This document shows, piece after piece, positions 1 to 10,863 of a stretch of 64,000 nucleotides of DNA. Position 1 is the first letter of the stretch; every line of letters starts with the position of its first letter. Position numbers and translations under genes: made by a program. The notes below the pieces were generated by a model, which was given only the letters and a program-made list of their open reading frames with translations, ran no database searches and was not told the origin of the DNA. The stretch comes from Larimichthys crocea (Eukaryota > Chordata > Actinopteri > Sciaenidae): positions 3,996,241 to 4,060,240 of the forward strand of contig NC_040033.1 of assembly GCF_000972845.2 (NCBI RefSeq), written 5' to 3'.

Positions 1-1073
1 ACTAAGTAGTAGACTTGCATCGTCTCTCAAACTCTTTGCTACTAAAACACTTTGGAGATTATTACCAAATATTTTCTGGACTTTCCATACACTGCTTAAT
101 TGGAACTGAATCTTGTCAAAGTAGCACAAAGTTCCCTGGAGCTCATGTTTAGTGGACCTCGACCATGATCACAAATTGGATCAAGAGAGTTCCTAAAAGC
201 CAAAACAGGGTTTGACAGTTTGACTTCTTATTTTCATCATCAAAGCAAAACAAGAGCAGTTCAGAGAGTCCATGAGTAGCTGCTCAATGATCATGAGAAA
301 AATAAATCATGACTAACTTTAAATAAAAAGTATGGAAATGCAAATCTAAGAGTCCTGGAAATACAGAAGACTAAAGCATTATCCATTTTTGATCAGTGCC
401 GCATCTGTAATCTTACAGAGAACGTGTCATTGCGAGATAATCCAGAGGATTACACACATTCTGTTGTGTAACCTTATTTTTTTAGATACTTTGTGATTAC
501 TTCACTATAAAATCAAAATAAAAGCAAGATTAAGGACAAAATAAAATCACATTATAGGCTGTATTTTAATCACATACAACAATGATCAGTCATTACTGAA
601 TGCTATACATCACTACAGTTGTCTTTAATTGAACCAGTAAACATATTTCGCACAACACATACACAACACTTTTTTTAAATCAGAAAAAGTACATACAAAA
701 GAATCTACATTTCATCTGTTCCTTTCAAAACCTCCTGAAAATAAACAGCCACTGGATCACTCTGAGACTGAATCACACGTCATGTTAAGCCATAAATAAA
801 AACAACACCGTTTTCAACATTTTAAGCCTTCGACAATGTCAAAGAGATTACAGTATCACGGTCTCCCGTACAGAACTCAATGCCCGGGCCTCCAAATACC
901 ATCAACACAATTCACCAAAAGTCAAACTTGTAACACAAGCGGCACTCGTTCTCTGGTAGATTTTAAGGGAACTGGTCCTACCGCTTTGCTGCTGGGAGCG
1001 GCGTTTGCCATCCATTGCTCCATTGGATCCCACTGTGGAGTTGGATGTGACATGCTGCTTCAGAGGAGAGGCA

Positions 1074-1165
1074 ATGTGTGTGTGTATGTGTGTGTGTATA
1101 TGCCTGAGTGTAAGACAGTGTCAGTGTGTTTGCCCTCCTGTGTGTGTACGTAGATGTGTGTGTAG
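1074..1165. repeat. Degenerate (TG)n low-complexity stretch
   Basis: Imperfect TG dinucleotide runs are interrupted by TATG and CAGTG steps. The short open frames over it are Cys/Val-rich translations of the repeat and are not genes. Confidence 0.75.
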
Positions 1166-1437
1166 GACTGCCATGTATGGAGCTGGGTGTGTGTCAGGAA
1201 TATTGTATGAGATATGAGAGTTGCAATGGGCGAGCGCGTCGTGTATATCTTAGTCCTTAGCTAGTCGAGTGTCCCCTATAGGACCTGACTATAGTCAGAG
1301 CATCTATTAGCGTGTGTGTGTCCGAGCGTGCGATGAGACACGATCCTAGTTTATCTCTACACTGTTCTGTGGTCTGCTGAGTCCTTCATGCCTCTCCAAA
1401 CACTAAGTAAGACCTTGCTCTTGTTGGCACTCCTCCC

Positions 1438-1474
1438 CATCCATCCATCCATCCATCCATCCATCCATCCATCC
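1438..1474. repeat. (CATC)n tetranucleotide microsatellite
   Basis: About nine near-perfect CATC units in a row, seen directly. The repeat translates as repeated IHPS in one plus-strand frame, which explains the small open frame there. Confidence 0.95.
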
Positions 1475-4384
1475 TTCCTTATCAGACTGGGTAATGTGTC
1501 ACTCACAGGTCAGCTGCACTCACGTCTATATAAAAAGCTCACAGAGAGGCAAGACCGAAAGAAGAAAGCCTTTCATGGATTGTTGAAATAAGTGATGAGC
1601 AAACAGTGCCGACGTTAACGAAGAACATTTAAAAGCAGCCGCTGCATTTACATTACAGCCTTTTACTTGTGGACCGAGCAACAAAGTCAGCATTAATGAG
1701 CCAGTGTGAACTCAGGAGGACACAGCACCATGTTCAGAGCAGGAAAAAGGGGACAGTGCCAGGAGCCATTCCACATGAGAGAGGAAATCTGCATGTGCTG
1801 TTGTTCAGGGTGTCAGATGTTTTATGGAACACTTAAATTATTCAGCCTTGTTTGCCTTTCAACATCTTCTTCTCTGCTCCTCTGAGGGGGGGAGCCGAGG
1901 GCCTGTCATCGCACTACCTGGTGCAATGCTGCCATCTACAGGTCTAAGCAGGCACTGCATGCACTCCTACAATAACATAATGGCCGCAGATTAGTAGTTC
2001 TCAGGCTTTTACCACACAGATCAAAGAGTGAGAAGGTTTTGAGTTGAACCACATGGCTCGGTTGTAGATTTAAGGTCTGTCTCTGTAGTTAAAAATGAAG
2101 CAATCACTGAAATCAGCTGAAAACCAGCAGACTTTTGGACTCCACAGGAAGGTCAGAGGGCATGTGGAGCCAGATCTTTAGGGGCCTTCAGGGACTGACA
2201 TCAAAACAAAGACGCCCTGCTGTAGTGGTGTTATGACTCCCACACTTCCTTTTCTTTCCTCATCGCCCCCTGATGTGAGTTTCTTACTTTAAAAGGAAAA
2301 TAATGTTACAAAGAGCTTTTCATGTTCATTTTCCCCTTAACGGTCTATAAATAGTAGTCTATAGCATTTGGAGACAGCTGGTGCTCCATCTGCACTCTAA
2401 CATAACCACAATATGTAGTATGAGTTAATGCACATGCATGAATATGCACACACGTACACACTCACATCTACTGAGGGTTACATTTTGACCTTGCCAGCTG
2501 CACCTCACACACAGTGTGGCATGATTGCATTAGGTTTATATTGTGTTGCATCATCAACTTTGGATTATTCTCTGCTGATGTTCCAGTTCTTACTCAGAGT
2601 CTCGCTCACACTATATGAAAGAAGAGATCACTCATATTCATCTTCGGTAATTCCATGCAGACTAGAGTCCTAGCAGAGAGATTAACTTAATCTTTCACTG
2701 CTCTTTGTTCATCCAACTCTCAACACAGGCTTCAAAATGTGAGAAAACAACCAGGCTGACAACTCGGGGTCACTGACCTCATATTAAAGTTGGAATAAAA
2801 ACAAAATAAGTTGATCTCAGACGGTTAACAGATGAACTTGAAAACATATTGTCTTAAATAAAGCATGACACTCACTATAGACAATCACACTGTGACAATG
2901 CACACATACTATGTATTGCTTGGTGTGGTGTAGTGACATGAAAACAGCTCCACTGAAACAACAATTCAATGACAACACTGAGATTTCAGACTTTAGGATG
3001 AATAGCTGCAGATGAGGTTTTAAGGGAGGCGATCTTCTACTGCATTTCCAAATATAAATCACACAAACTTAAGATAATTGACAGAACAGCATCACTTAAA
3101 AATCAAAAAGTCAGTCTCAACATCTTTCTGAGGAAAGAGACATTTAAAAATATCATCATTAATTTTAAAATAGGGCATGAAAGCTGTTACAAAGCTGTCA
3201 CTGTCTCAGTGATGTGAGGTGTCGTCTGTATCAGGCGGCTCTAAGCTGTTAAGTTTATGGCACACTTGGCACTATAATTGTTTCCCCTGCTGTTCATCAC
3301 AGTCATGATTTCCACAGGAGATACGGGAGAAAGAGAAAGAAAGAGAAGATTCATCTACAGGAAGCTGACTGATGAGATGCAGTCAGTCTGAGACATATCT
3401 GCTGAATTCACACACACGGTGCATATTCAAAAAGAATAAAGTAAGCAACTTCAAAACAAAAAAAGAAAAGAATGACTAAGTTTAGAGTAAACAAGAGCGA
3501 GTGTCATTCACCTCCAACACTAGATTTTCTCTGCTCATCCAACAAAGGGTTTGAAAGACTCTCAGGACACTTGAAACGAGGCAGAATAACACTGATGGAG
3601 CCTAATCAACCTGCTCCTCTGGAACACATCTTCCTCTAATGAAGAAATGAGGCCAATACTTAGTTCAACTTTCTGTGTAAGCAGGCAAGAAAACTTTCCT
3701 TGATTTGTGCACACCTCTTATAATCCAAGGTTCCTTATTTACTTGTTTGCTAAATGTGGTTTGGTTTTCGTGTGACAGAACAAGCACCTTGGTAAAATGA
3801 TGAAGTCACAGCAGACCATCCTTCTCTCCACAAGTCCCATATGGTCGCCTCTTCTGTGTCTCCTCAACTGAGTTACTATGACAAATGCTTTTTAAGCAGA
3901 TGGGGTGAAAAAACACGGCTGGTGGCCAGACACAAATCATCTTTCAACAGAGACAACACACAACCCATCCGTCTGAAAATGCAGAGAAAACATAAGGAAA
4001 CCATACTTGCCATGTTTTGCATCTACAGTGAGAGGTTGAGGCTGTGGAGGGAAAGAACGCAGGCCCATACGTCCTTATTCTGTCACTCCCTGAGTTCATT
4101 ATCACTGGAATGCAGCCACGCCGCCCTCCATCATCATCTCATCAGAGCTCAATCAATCTCACTTGAGATGGTGCTACAAGCATCATCTCCCCAGGAAGAC
4201 TCGTCAGATAACATTGAGTGGATTATGCTAACTCAGTTTATCTGTCCAAGAGCACATATGCACATGAATATTCTTTGTGTGCACGAGCAAGTTCTGATTC
4301 AGAAAAGCATCAGCGACTCACAGATGACACAAGCACAGCCTCTCTCCCTGCGTTGCACACCAAACACTCGATGCATGAACCTAC

Positions 4385-4596
4385 CTGTGTGACTTTCTCT
4401 GTGACGTGGTGGGTCCGATCGATGAGTTTGCAGGGAGCTATGATGTCCATCTCTCCGCTGGGCAGGGTGATCAGGGGGTCAGGTTTGAAATCCACAAAAT
4501 TGAGGGTGATCTGAGGGATTTTGGAAATGGTGCGGTACCGCATGAGGTCCGAGTCCGATGTGGAGTTCAGTATGTTGGACTTACTGTTTACTGCAC
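4385..4596 (-). CDS. kcnh2/kcnh6: ERG-type K+ channel (KCNH2/KCNH6), coding exon ending the N-linker before S1
   Basis: This exon codes the last 70 residues of the cytoplasmic N-linker of an ERG (Kv11) voltage-gated potassium channel. It includes [50 protein letters not shown]. In the family, VTEKVTQ is followed directly by VLSLGADVLPEY and S1, coded by the next exon, which is outside the window. The acceptor is TGTGTGCAG at 4597 and the donor is CAG/GTAGG at 4385/4384. The exon begins in phase 1 and ends on a codon boundary. Its 212 bp equals, from memory, the length of human KCNH2 exon 5. NSTSDSDL and [11 protein letters not shown] read like KCNH2. However, [11 protein letters not shown] is one residue longer than KCNH2's IIAPKIKERT and matches KCNH6's IIAPHKVVERT in length, so the paralogue stays open. 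The channel carries repolarising current (cardiac IKr and neuronal) at the plasma membrane. Confidence 0.93.
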
Positions 4597-4686
4597 CTGC
4601 ACACACATAGAGCAGACATTAACTTAAAAATCAAAGGGGATATAACACAAGGGCTCATCTGTCTTTCTCTCTACCACTGTCCTCAC
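4597..4686 (-). other. 90-bp intron of the ERG channel gene
   Basis: A very short intron with GT (donor ACCG/GTGAGG) and AG (TGTGTGCAG) borders on the minus strand, in phase 1. It sits at the position of the human KCNH2 intron between exons 4 and 5. Such compact introns are common in teleosts. Confidence 0.9.
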
Positions 4687-5006
4687 CGGTGCCCGGCCGC
4701 ATACTCGCTCTCCGGGTCTTACGGTCCCAGTCAGGCCTCATGGCCTCGATCTCGTCTACGGAGGAGGCACGACGCATGCTGTGGAAGCTCTCCCGTGAGC
4801 GGCTGTGCGACAAGGAGCAGTTGGAGGCCGAACAGTCCGGGTTGAGGCTGAGGCGGTGGTGAGGTGCTACACAGGGTGACGACTGGGTGAGGGGACCCAC
4901 CAGGTTGCCTCTGTGTGGTGGTGGAGGAGGGGGTACAGGGGGGTCAGAGCTCAGTAGGGTGCACTGGTCCTCCTGGCGGTCTTCTGGCCAACTCTGTAGA
5001 GCTGAC
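4687..5006 (-). CDS. kcnh2/kcnh6: ERG-type K+ channel (KCNH2/KCNH6), middle N-linker exon
   Basis: The exon codes about 106 residues of the poorly structured cytoplasmic linker between the PAS domain and S1. The first part is low complexity ([20 protein letters not shown]). The second part is conserved: [20 protein letters not shown], then [20 protein letters not shown]. The latter closely matches [21 protein letters not shown] and RRASSADDIEAMR of human KCNH2. RRAS/RRAS-like serines fit basophilic kinase sites, an inference from the motif. The acceptor is TTTCTCAG at 5007 and the donor ACCG/GTGAGG at 4687/4686. The exon enters in phase 2 and leaves in phase 1. At 320 bp it covers only the 3' part of what is one 444-bp exon in human KCNH2. 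The plus-strand open frames over it are antisense shadows. Confidence 0.92.
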
Positions 5007-5133
5007 CTGAGAAACAGAAAAGGATGTAATGAGAATGAGGAAGACATGTTCTACATACATAATATTTAAAATAAGCCTCCCTCTTCTAGTCCAGCTCTGT
5101 GTGTCAACAAACACTTATCAAATGTAATCCAAC
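5007..5133 (-). other. 127-bp phase-2 intron, extra relative to human KCNH2
   Basis: Borders are GT (GCAG/GTTGGA) and AG (TTTCTCAG) on the minus strand. Human KCNH2, as I remember its exon lengths, codes this whole linker in a single 444-bp exon, so this intron has no human KCNH2 counterpart. Without it the frame breaks: the flanking exons are 214 and 320 bp and only their sum, 534, is a multiple of three. Confidence 0.85.
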
Positions 5134-5347
5134 CTGCTGCCACTGATTTGCTCGTGGTGGTCTGATGGTAAAGGGGGAAGGGGCAGGAACTCTCCCAGGC
5201 CTACGGACTCTCGACTCTCGTGGTCTGGGTGCCTCGGCAGGGGTGTAGCAGTGGGAATGTGACCGGCCTCTGCGTCGTCCAGAGACGCTTTACTGTTGGA
5301 CAAGGAGCGCAGGAGTGGAAGACGTAGCTTGAAGCCTCGGGGGCGAC
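5134..5347 (-). CDS. kcnh2/kcnh6: ERG-type K+ channel (KCNH2/KCNH6), first N-linker exon
   Basis: The exon codes about 71 residues just after the PAS domain, starting GRPRGFKLRLPLLRSLSNSK and ending in an acidic, proline-rich stretch (GEFLPLPPLPSDHHEQISGS). The start aligns with human KCNH2 GRAKTFRLKLPALLALT, which supports the family call; the rest is not conserved enough to align by eye. The acceptor follows a long pyrimidine tract (CCTCCACCTCCTTCAG at 5348) and the donor is GCAG/GTTGGA at 5134/5133. The exon enters in phase 1 from the PAS-end exon and leaves in phase 2. It lacks the DVVVVD-like segment found in human KCNH2 and KCNH7, which weakly argues for KCNH6. Confidence 0.88.
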
Positions 5348-6106
5348 CTGAAGGAGGTGGAGGAGGAAGAGGAGGGAGGAAGGTGGAACAGAATCAATCA
5401 TCACCTGCAGAGTGAAGGGTGGATTTCCAATATGAAACTGTGGCAGGAAGGAGAATTGGTTTAGGAAGCTGACAGGAACGTGTGAATCAAAGTGAGAAAC
5501 AAGTAGAGATGGGATACGGGGGGATATTCTGGGGAGTGGAGGTCACGCTAGGAGAGAGGGAGATTTCAACTGGATCACGTAGAGTCTAATAGACTTTTAA
5601 AACACAGCTGCAAAAACAATTTACTGCAGGAATCTGGGACAGTAACATTGATTAGATTTAGGTTTTAGCCACAAAGTTAAAGAGACAGACTTGTTTCCAA
5701 ATATCATCAGTGTCCTACTTCATTTTTTTCCCGCTCTGGTGATTGCTCCGGAACATCAAGTGCACATTCAAAAAGCCACGTTTCAGGGGAATAAAATGAA
5801 ATGCAAATATCATGACCGCCTGGCTACTGTGCAAAATGTAATGAACAAATGATCCGGGTGAATTAAAGTAATGGCTGTCACTTCTAGCTGACGTTGTTAA
5901 ATCCACTTCAGTTATGAAAAAGGAAATGTAAATGAACAGTTACATGTTGGACATTTTTCTAAAAGGTGTGTCAATGTACGGGGCATTTGAATTTCTATTT
6001 TTCTAGTGAGTGAAAGACAACAGGGATGAGGAAGGATGACCTGAAGTCTGAGTAGCAAAGAACACCAGACAACAAACAAAGAAAAATAACATCAGTCAGT
6101 AGCTAC
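5348..6106 (-). other. 759-bp intron of the ERG channel gene
   Basis: It lies between the PAS-end exon (donor ACTG/GTAGCT) and the first linker exon (acceptor CTCCTTCAG). It is AT-rich with no coding signal. A pyrimidine tract on the minus strand precedes the acceptor. Confidence 0.88.
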
Positions 6107-6262
6107 CAGTGACAAGCCAGGTGGGCAGGCGGTGGTTGAGCTCCTCTTTGTGGTCTTGCGGTGCCTCGTCTGACATGACCTCGAAGTTGAGGATGAACAT
6201 GATCACCAAGCCATCCTCGTTCTTCACTGGCACCACATCCACCATACATAGGAAGCAGTGGC
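6107..6262 (-). CDS. kcnh2/kcnh6: ERG-type K+ channel (KCNH2/KCNH6), exon coding the end of the PAS domain
   Basis: The 52-residue segment begins [20 protein letters not shown] and continues [15 protein letters not shown] to [12 protein letters not shown]. [27 protein letters not shown] is the signature of the last strands of the PAS (eag) domain of ERG channels. This domain binds the C-terminal cyclic-nucleotide-binding-homology domain and slows deactivation. KCNH7 (TFICNTHIIPVKNQEG) is clearly more distant, so KCNH2 or fish KCNH6 is meant. The acceptor is CCCCACGCAG at 6263 and the donor ACTG/GTAGCT at 6107/6106. The exon is in phase 1 at both ends and 156 bp long, against 165 bp for human KCNH2 exon 3 from memory. 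The upstream exon, with YCNDGFCE and CTCDFLHGP, was searched for by eye to the right and not found. Confidence 0.94.
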
Positions 6263-8430
6263 CTGCGTGGGGAGAGAAGAAGATCAAGCTCAGACAGGAC
6301 CTCTGACAGTAATTCCTGTAATTAAAACCTTCAATTAAACAGGTGAAGTAATTTGACGTAACAGTAAAATATGTTTTTATATACAAAACAAGTCCAATCA
6401 CTGTTTTAGTGACAAGTCACACACACATGTACTGTATTCTGTGCATTATGAGCAGTCAGAGATGCACTAATTACACACACCCACTTTTCCACACACCCTT
6501 TCTGATTCTCTCTCTTTATTAAATGTGCATCTGTGTTTAATCAGCTCACACACTCTCTTGCATGTGAGGCCAGCCACCTTCGCTAATCTGCCACACGAGT
6601 GCTAAAACAGCTAAGTAAGCGTGAAATTAGACGACATATGACAGTAAGTGGCCGGGAGTTTTCTACCAGGTCTACAGGCCTGGATACACGGTACATCCTA
6701 GCAAACATAAACTGCTGTTCTGGTTGTGACACGTGGAGTTTGAACCTTCAAAGCATCAAAATACACCCTGAGACATGAGAAAAAATCCTAATTTGAAACA
6801 CTGAAAAGGAATCAAACAGCAAAATCAATATAGCTAGAGAAGACCCCAAAGTGGAGCATTATCTGGAAGCATACTGAAAATGTTCAGGAAAAGTGGACGG
6901 CTTACAAGTTTACATCCAGCCCAAGGTCTAATGGATACTTAAATTTACGGAATGACAAATGAATTACATTTAAAGTAGGTTTAGAAGAAGTAAACAACAA
7001 TAAGCTGCAAGTAAACACATCAATTACAAAACTAAGTCAACATGTAGATCCAGGTCATTTCGATGTGTGGAAGGTTTTATTATTTTACTGCATGTAAATC
7101 TAAATAGAGCTTCATCTCAGTGACACAAAAATGAACAAACAGCAATTAAACGACTAATATCCTGCAGCCATACTGTCATGTTACACATCATCTAAATCTA
7201 ATTGAATCTGCCGCCTAGAACACCAAACTCCTTGTCTCCCATCGACCCAAAAGATAACATTTAACACTAAACAGTGAAATGGCTCACACTGTGCATCAGC
7301 TTTCTGAGAATGTAACAATCCGATTCAGTTTGGCACTGTAATCCTCGTGCAAACATTAGTTTCCTCCAAACATGATTGCCTTGATCACTGCCTAAAGTGG
7401 TCCTTTACTGTTGAACAGTTCCTCTCATGTTTCCCAGCGGACCTGGCTCTGGTTCGACCCGTCTCTTACCTGCACAGTGATGGTCAGTGAGCGGCTCTAC
7501 GAACAGCAGCCAAAGTGGTTTTGACTTGGTGGAGCATTTACAGCCAGCACAACGTACAGTGTGTCTACTCCTGCATGCCTGCCTCAAACACCCACCCACC
7601 CGCCTGTCATTCATGTCACATCATCGCTGGAGAGTGGGCCCAAATCCGATTGGACAACAGCATAATCCCAACACAGGAGGGGGAAAAAAAAAAAAAATGA
7701 AACACACAGAAAACTGAAGGATTACACCATCTGGCCATATCTAGCAACGCATGTGTGCATATGTGTGTCTGTGCGTTCGCATGCTTATGTGCACATGTGT
7801 ACTGGAGGTAGATGCCCATCTGATGTCTCATGTTTCATTTATAAGCTATTGGGTCATGTCATGCTTTCATTAACAGCTGTGACATTGCATTTGCAGCCTG
7901 TTTAATCACTTAAGGTGTTGCTGCATCACGCTTAAAGCTGCTTTAACACAGTCCTGCGGCCACCTGTCCAGACAGGAGACACGTTTAAAGACGTCTGTTT
8001 AACATGATTCTGTCACAAAGAGAAGTGACACTGACAGAAGCTGAAACATTTGATATGTGTGTATATATACATGTATAAATAATGTAAACTGGATTAATGG
8101 TTTGCACACACTGATTCTAATTACTGTCACATGAACAGTATTCAGAGACAGATTTCCAGCACTAGTCCTCCCTCTAGACGGCTTTCATTGAACATCCCAT
8201 GATGCTAGGTAGATTATTGGATTCTTGGAACTGCCGTACATGTACTGGTGGAAGACGATGCCTCAGAATCACTTTGATACCTCTGCAGGCTGTCGGTTCC
8301 AGACACTGAACCAGCAACTCTTTCTTCATCTGCAGTCTCCTAAACTATGTGTGAGTGTGTGTGTGTGCGCGTTTCTGTTTAGACACAGGACACAGATGTG
8401 TGTTTTGTGGATGACAGATGCGATTTGTAC
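6263..8430. other. Intronic sequence, nothing specific seen
   Basis: AT-rich sequence without recognisable exons or repeats, except an A13 run near 7684 and degenerate TG near 7750-7800 and 8350-8375. Confidence 0.6.
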
Positions 8431-8493
8431 AAACACACACGTGCAAACGCACACATACACACATGTGCACACACACGCACACACACACACACA
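8431..8493. repeat. (CA)n imperfect microsatellite
   Basis: CA dinucleotides interrupted by GTGCA, ACGC and ATAC steps, seen directly. Confidence 0.9.
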
Positions 8494-8689
8494 GTGGGAT
8501 TAAATGTCAACACAAGAGGATTTAACTTCAGCTCATTGTTTTCAGTCTAATACACGATAAGACAAAGTATTTATTGTCAATTCTTCGGATGAATCTGGAC
8601 CACTCACTCGGCTTTCACTTCTCTAAGTGTGTGTGTATAATGCAAGTGTGTGTTTCCTCTAAATACACATATGATGTACAATAATCATG

Positions 8690-8723
8690 CATGCATCGAT
8701 GCGCTGCATGCATCAATGCGTTG
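8690..8723. repeat. 17-bp tandem duplication rich in GCATGC palindromes
   Basis: Two adjacent 17-bp units, CATGCATCGATGCGCTG and CATGCATCAATGCGTTG, differ at two positions. Each contains the palindrome ATGCAT; the first also has ATCGAT. Confidence 0.85.
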
Positions 8724-10072
8724 TACAGTGTGTTCTACTGTAGACACATGGACACATAAGTGGGTTTATATTTTAGGCACATCAGACCGATTTTGTTGTC
8801 GACCATCGTACCATCTCCGTCTGCCACACAAGATTTCCTCTGAGAGCATCTGAAATAAATGGAGCTCTTAGGTTAAGAGGGCAAATGCCATTTCATCTAA
8901 ATGCTCCCTCTGGATGGATTCCAATTCAGCGTGTACAATCTGATAATCTGATTCAGCGTTGCTGATTTACGAAGCTCTGGGAGATTATTACAATACACTA
9001 AAACACATAAAAAAAAAAGCACAAACTGCTCATGGCCCAGGGATGGTCCAGTGATCAGACAGCAGTGTATTGAACTTCAGATTTAAAAGGACTGCTCAGA
9101 TTTGAGCTGAACCTCACAGCCAGATAAAGTGCTCTCACACCATCCTCAAAAGCACGCACGGATTAAAGAAATGACTGAACTACTGGTCCTTACAAGGTAA
9201 AGGCTATCAGGGTCAAAGTGGTGCTGCACTTAAACCACACCACAGTTCATGTGGATCTTCACAAGCTGCTACTAAAGTGGTAAAGCTGAAAGAGAAAAGA
9301 GTGGAGAAGGAGAAGAAAGGAAGATGAAAGGAAGACACATTAAGAAAAAGGAGAAATGAATGATCTGTAGTTGGTTTATCAGTCCAGTCAGACAGGCTAC
9401 ATTGTTACTTAGTGGGTTTAGAGGGACGAGGAGGAAAGGATAAGCTGTACAGGAACATCTTTCTTCAGACAGGATTGCTGAACAGTAAACAAGAATCTGG
9501 CTGCTCCCAACTAACCTGATGTCAGAGCACGTTTAACACAGAGGCTGAGCAATTCCTCTGCCGACAAAACACACAAGAAGGTCAAGAAGCTTTTTCTTCT
9601 CCTCTTAACCTCTTCAACCTGAACATAAATAGGTGAATCTACAGCTCTATTTCCACTCTGTCACAGAGCATCCTGCACTGTGCTGGATTAGAAATTAGTA
9701 TCATAATCTCTGCTGCAGAACAAGTGGATTAAAGGGGGGGAAGATTAGTGTTCAATCAACCAGCTCCTCACTCCTCTACTGAGGTGAAGGGATCAGAGCG
9801 GTGTGCTTAGAGAATACCATGAAGTCAAATGATATCTCAGAGCTGTGTATTTGCTCTATATATGAGTTTAAGAATGTTTATCACAGCATGTATCTATCGT
9901 TATATATTCTCATATGTCTTTCTAGAAACATGCATTTATTTTGAAATCTTTGGGAACCAGAGCGTGGCCGGTTTGTAGTCCAGTATACTGGCGCGTGGAC
10001 GCTAGCTGGCTGCCCTCTGTGTGGCTGCCCGTCACTCCACCATCACTCCACATTTGCAAGTCTATAAGCCCC

Positions 10073-10107
10073 TTGTGTGTGCGTGTGTGTGTGCGTGTGC
10101 GTGTGTG
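10073..10107. repeat. (TG)n imperfect microsatellite next to a LINE-like tail
   Basis: TG repeats broken by GCG steps. It lies about 35 bp before the LINE-like 3' end at 10144. Confidence 0.9.
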
Positions 10108-10143
10108 ATTGTATTTCAGATACAAATGCATGTGAAATAACTA

Positions 10144-10192
10144 AAGAATTTCCCCTCAAGAGATCAATAAAGGTGTCTATTCTATTCTAAAA
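10144..10192 (+). mobile_element. LINE 3' end remnant (L2/CR1/Rex1-like tail)
   Basis: The sequence AAGAATTTCCCCTCAAGAG, followed by ATCAATAAAGGTGTCTATTC and short TCTATT repeats, matches the well-known 3' terminus of non-LTR elements that end GAATTTCCCC..GGATCAATAAAGTATCTATC in fish and other vertebrates. Only the tail is visible, as expected for strongly 5'-truncated copies. The orientation is plus, opposite to the host gene. The exact clade is uncertain. Confidence 0.65.
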
Positions 10193-10785
10193 ATGTCTTT
10201 CACTAGCATGGACCACGCCATCAACAAGATACCAAAACCATTAGATTATTTTCAGTTTGTTCACCCGCAGGATAAAGTGACCTGACATGAAGCATCATTG
10301 TTCATCAGCACATCTTGACTTCCCATCATTTCACTAAATGCTAATGGAAAAGTTGAAAAGTTTTACCATGACAGAAATTCTATTATTCACTCCCTCCGTA
10401 CAGACACTCCTCCTAGTGGACAACAGTGGTCTCTGCACACTTCCAGACAGCAACCACAGCACATTTTAGGTAGTTTGAAAGTAGGTAAGAAAAGGGGTAC
10501 AGCAGCTTGGCAGAGCAGTGAAAATTTTCTTATTATTTTTGAATTGTTGTCAAAGAGTGTCATGTACGCAAACCACAGCTGTTCAGACTCGCAAACAATG
10601 TGGTTTTGTTTAATTGCTGTGAGAGCACTGGCACAGAACGCGTCTGTGTTTCCATCAGGATGGATCACATCTGAAAACCATTAGCTCATGGTTACTGTCC
10701 ATCACAGACAGAGAGAGAGCTGCAGAGATGTAAGAGGATGAGGATGTGAGCTGTGTTTCCTCTCAGCTGCTCTGTTCTGTATCAC

Positions 10786-10863
10786 TCACACACGCACGCA
10801 CGCGCACGCACACACACGCACGCACACACACACACGCACGCACGCACACACACGCACGCGTGC
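10786..10863. repeat. (CACG/CA)n microsatellite, CpG-bearing
   Basis: Alternating CA and CG dinucleotides over nearly 80 bp. It is a purine-pyrimidine alternation of the kind that can adopt Z-DNA. The two overlapping His/Thr/Arg-rich open frames are translations of this repeat. Confidence 0.92.

Larger units (their letters stand above)
1..4384 (-). other. Intron of the ERG channel gene (before the S1 exon), partial
   Basis: This stretch follows the splice donor at 4384/4383 on the minus strand and runs off the left edge. The next exon of the family encodes S1 onward, starting VLSLGADVLPEY; I did not see it here, so it lies beyond position 1. In mammalian KCNH2 the equivalent intron holds the alternative first exon of the ERG1b isoform. 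I looked for a short minus-strand ATG exon ending in phase 0 and saw none I could support. The content is AT-rich unique-looking sequence with a (CATC)n run near 1440 and degenerate TG repeats near 1075-1160. Plus-strand open frames such as 3841-4392 do not resemble a known protein and partly overlap the antisense of a real exon. Confidence 0.7.

Noticed and set aside
3780..3830. Possible CDF motif of the missing PAS exon on the minus strand (TGTGACTTC)
   Set aside because: The residues on either side do not match CTCDFLHGP, and the position is downstream of exons that must follow the PAS exon.
3841..4392. 183-codon plus-strand open frame
   Set aside because: No family resemblance and no splice or promoter context. 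Its end overlaps the antisense of the channel exon at 4385.
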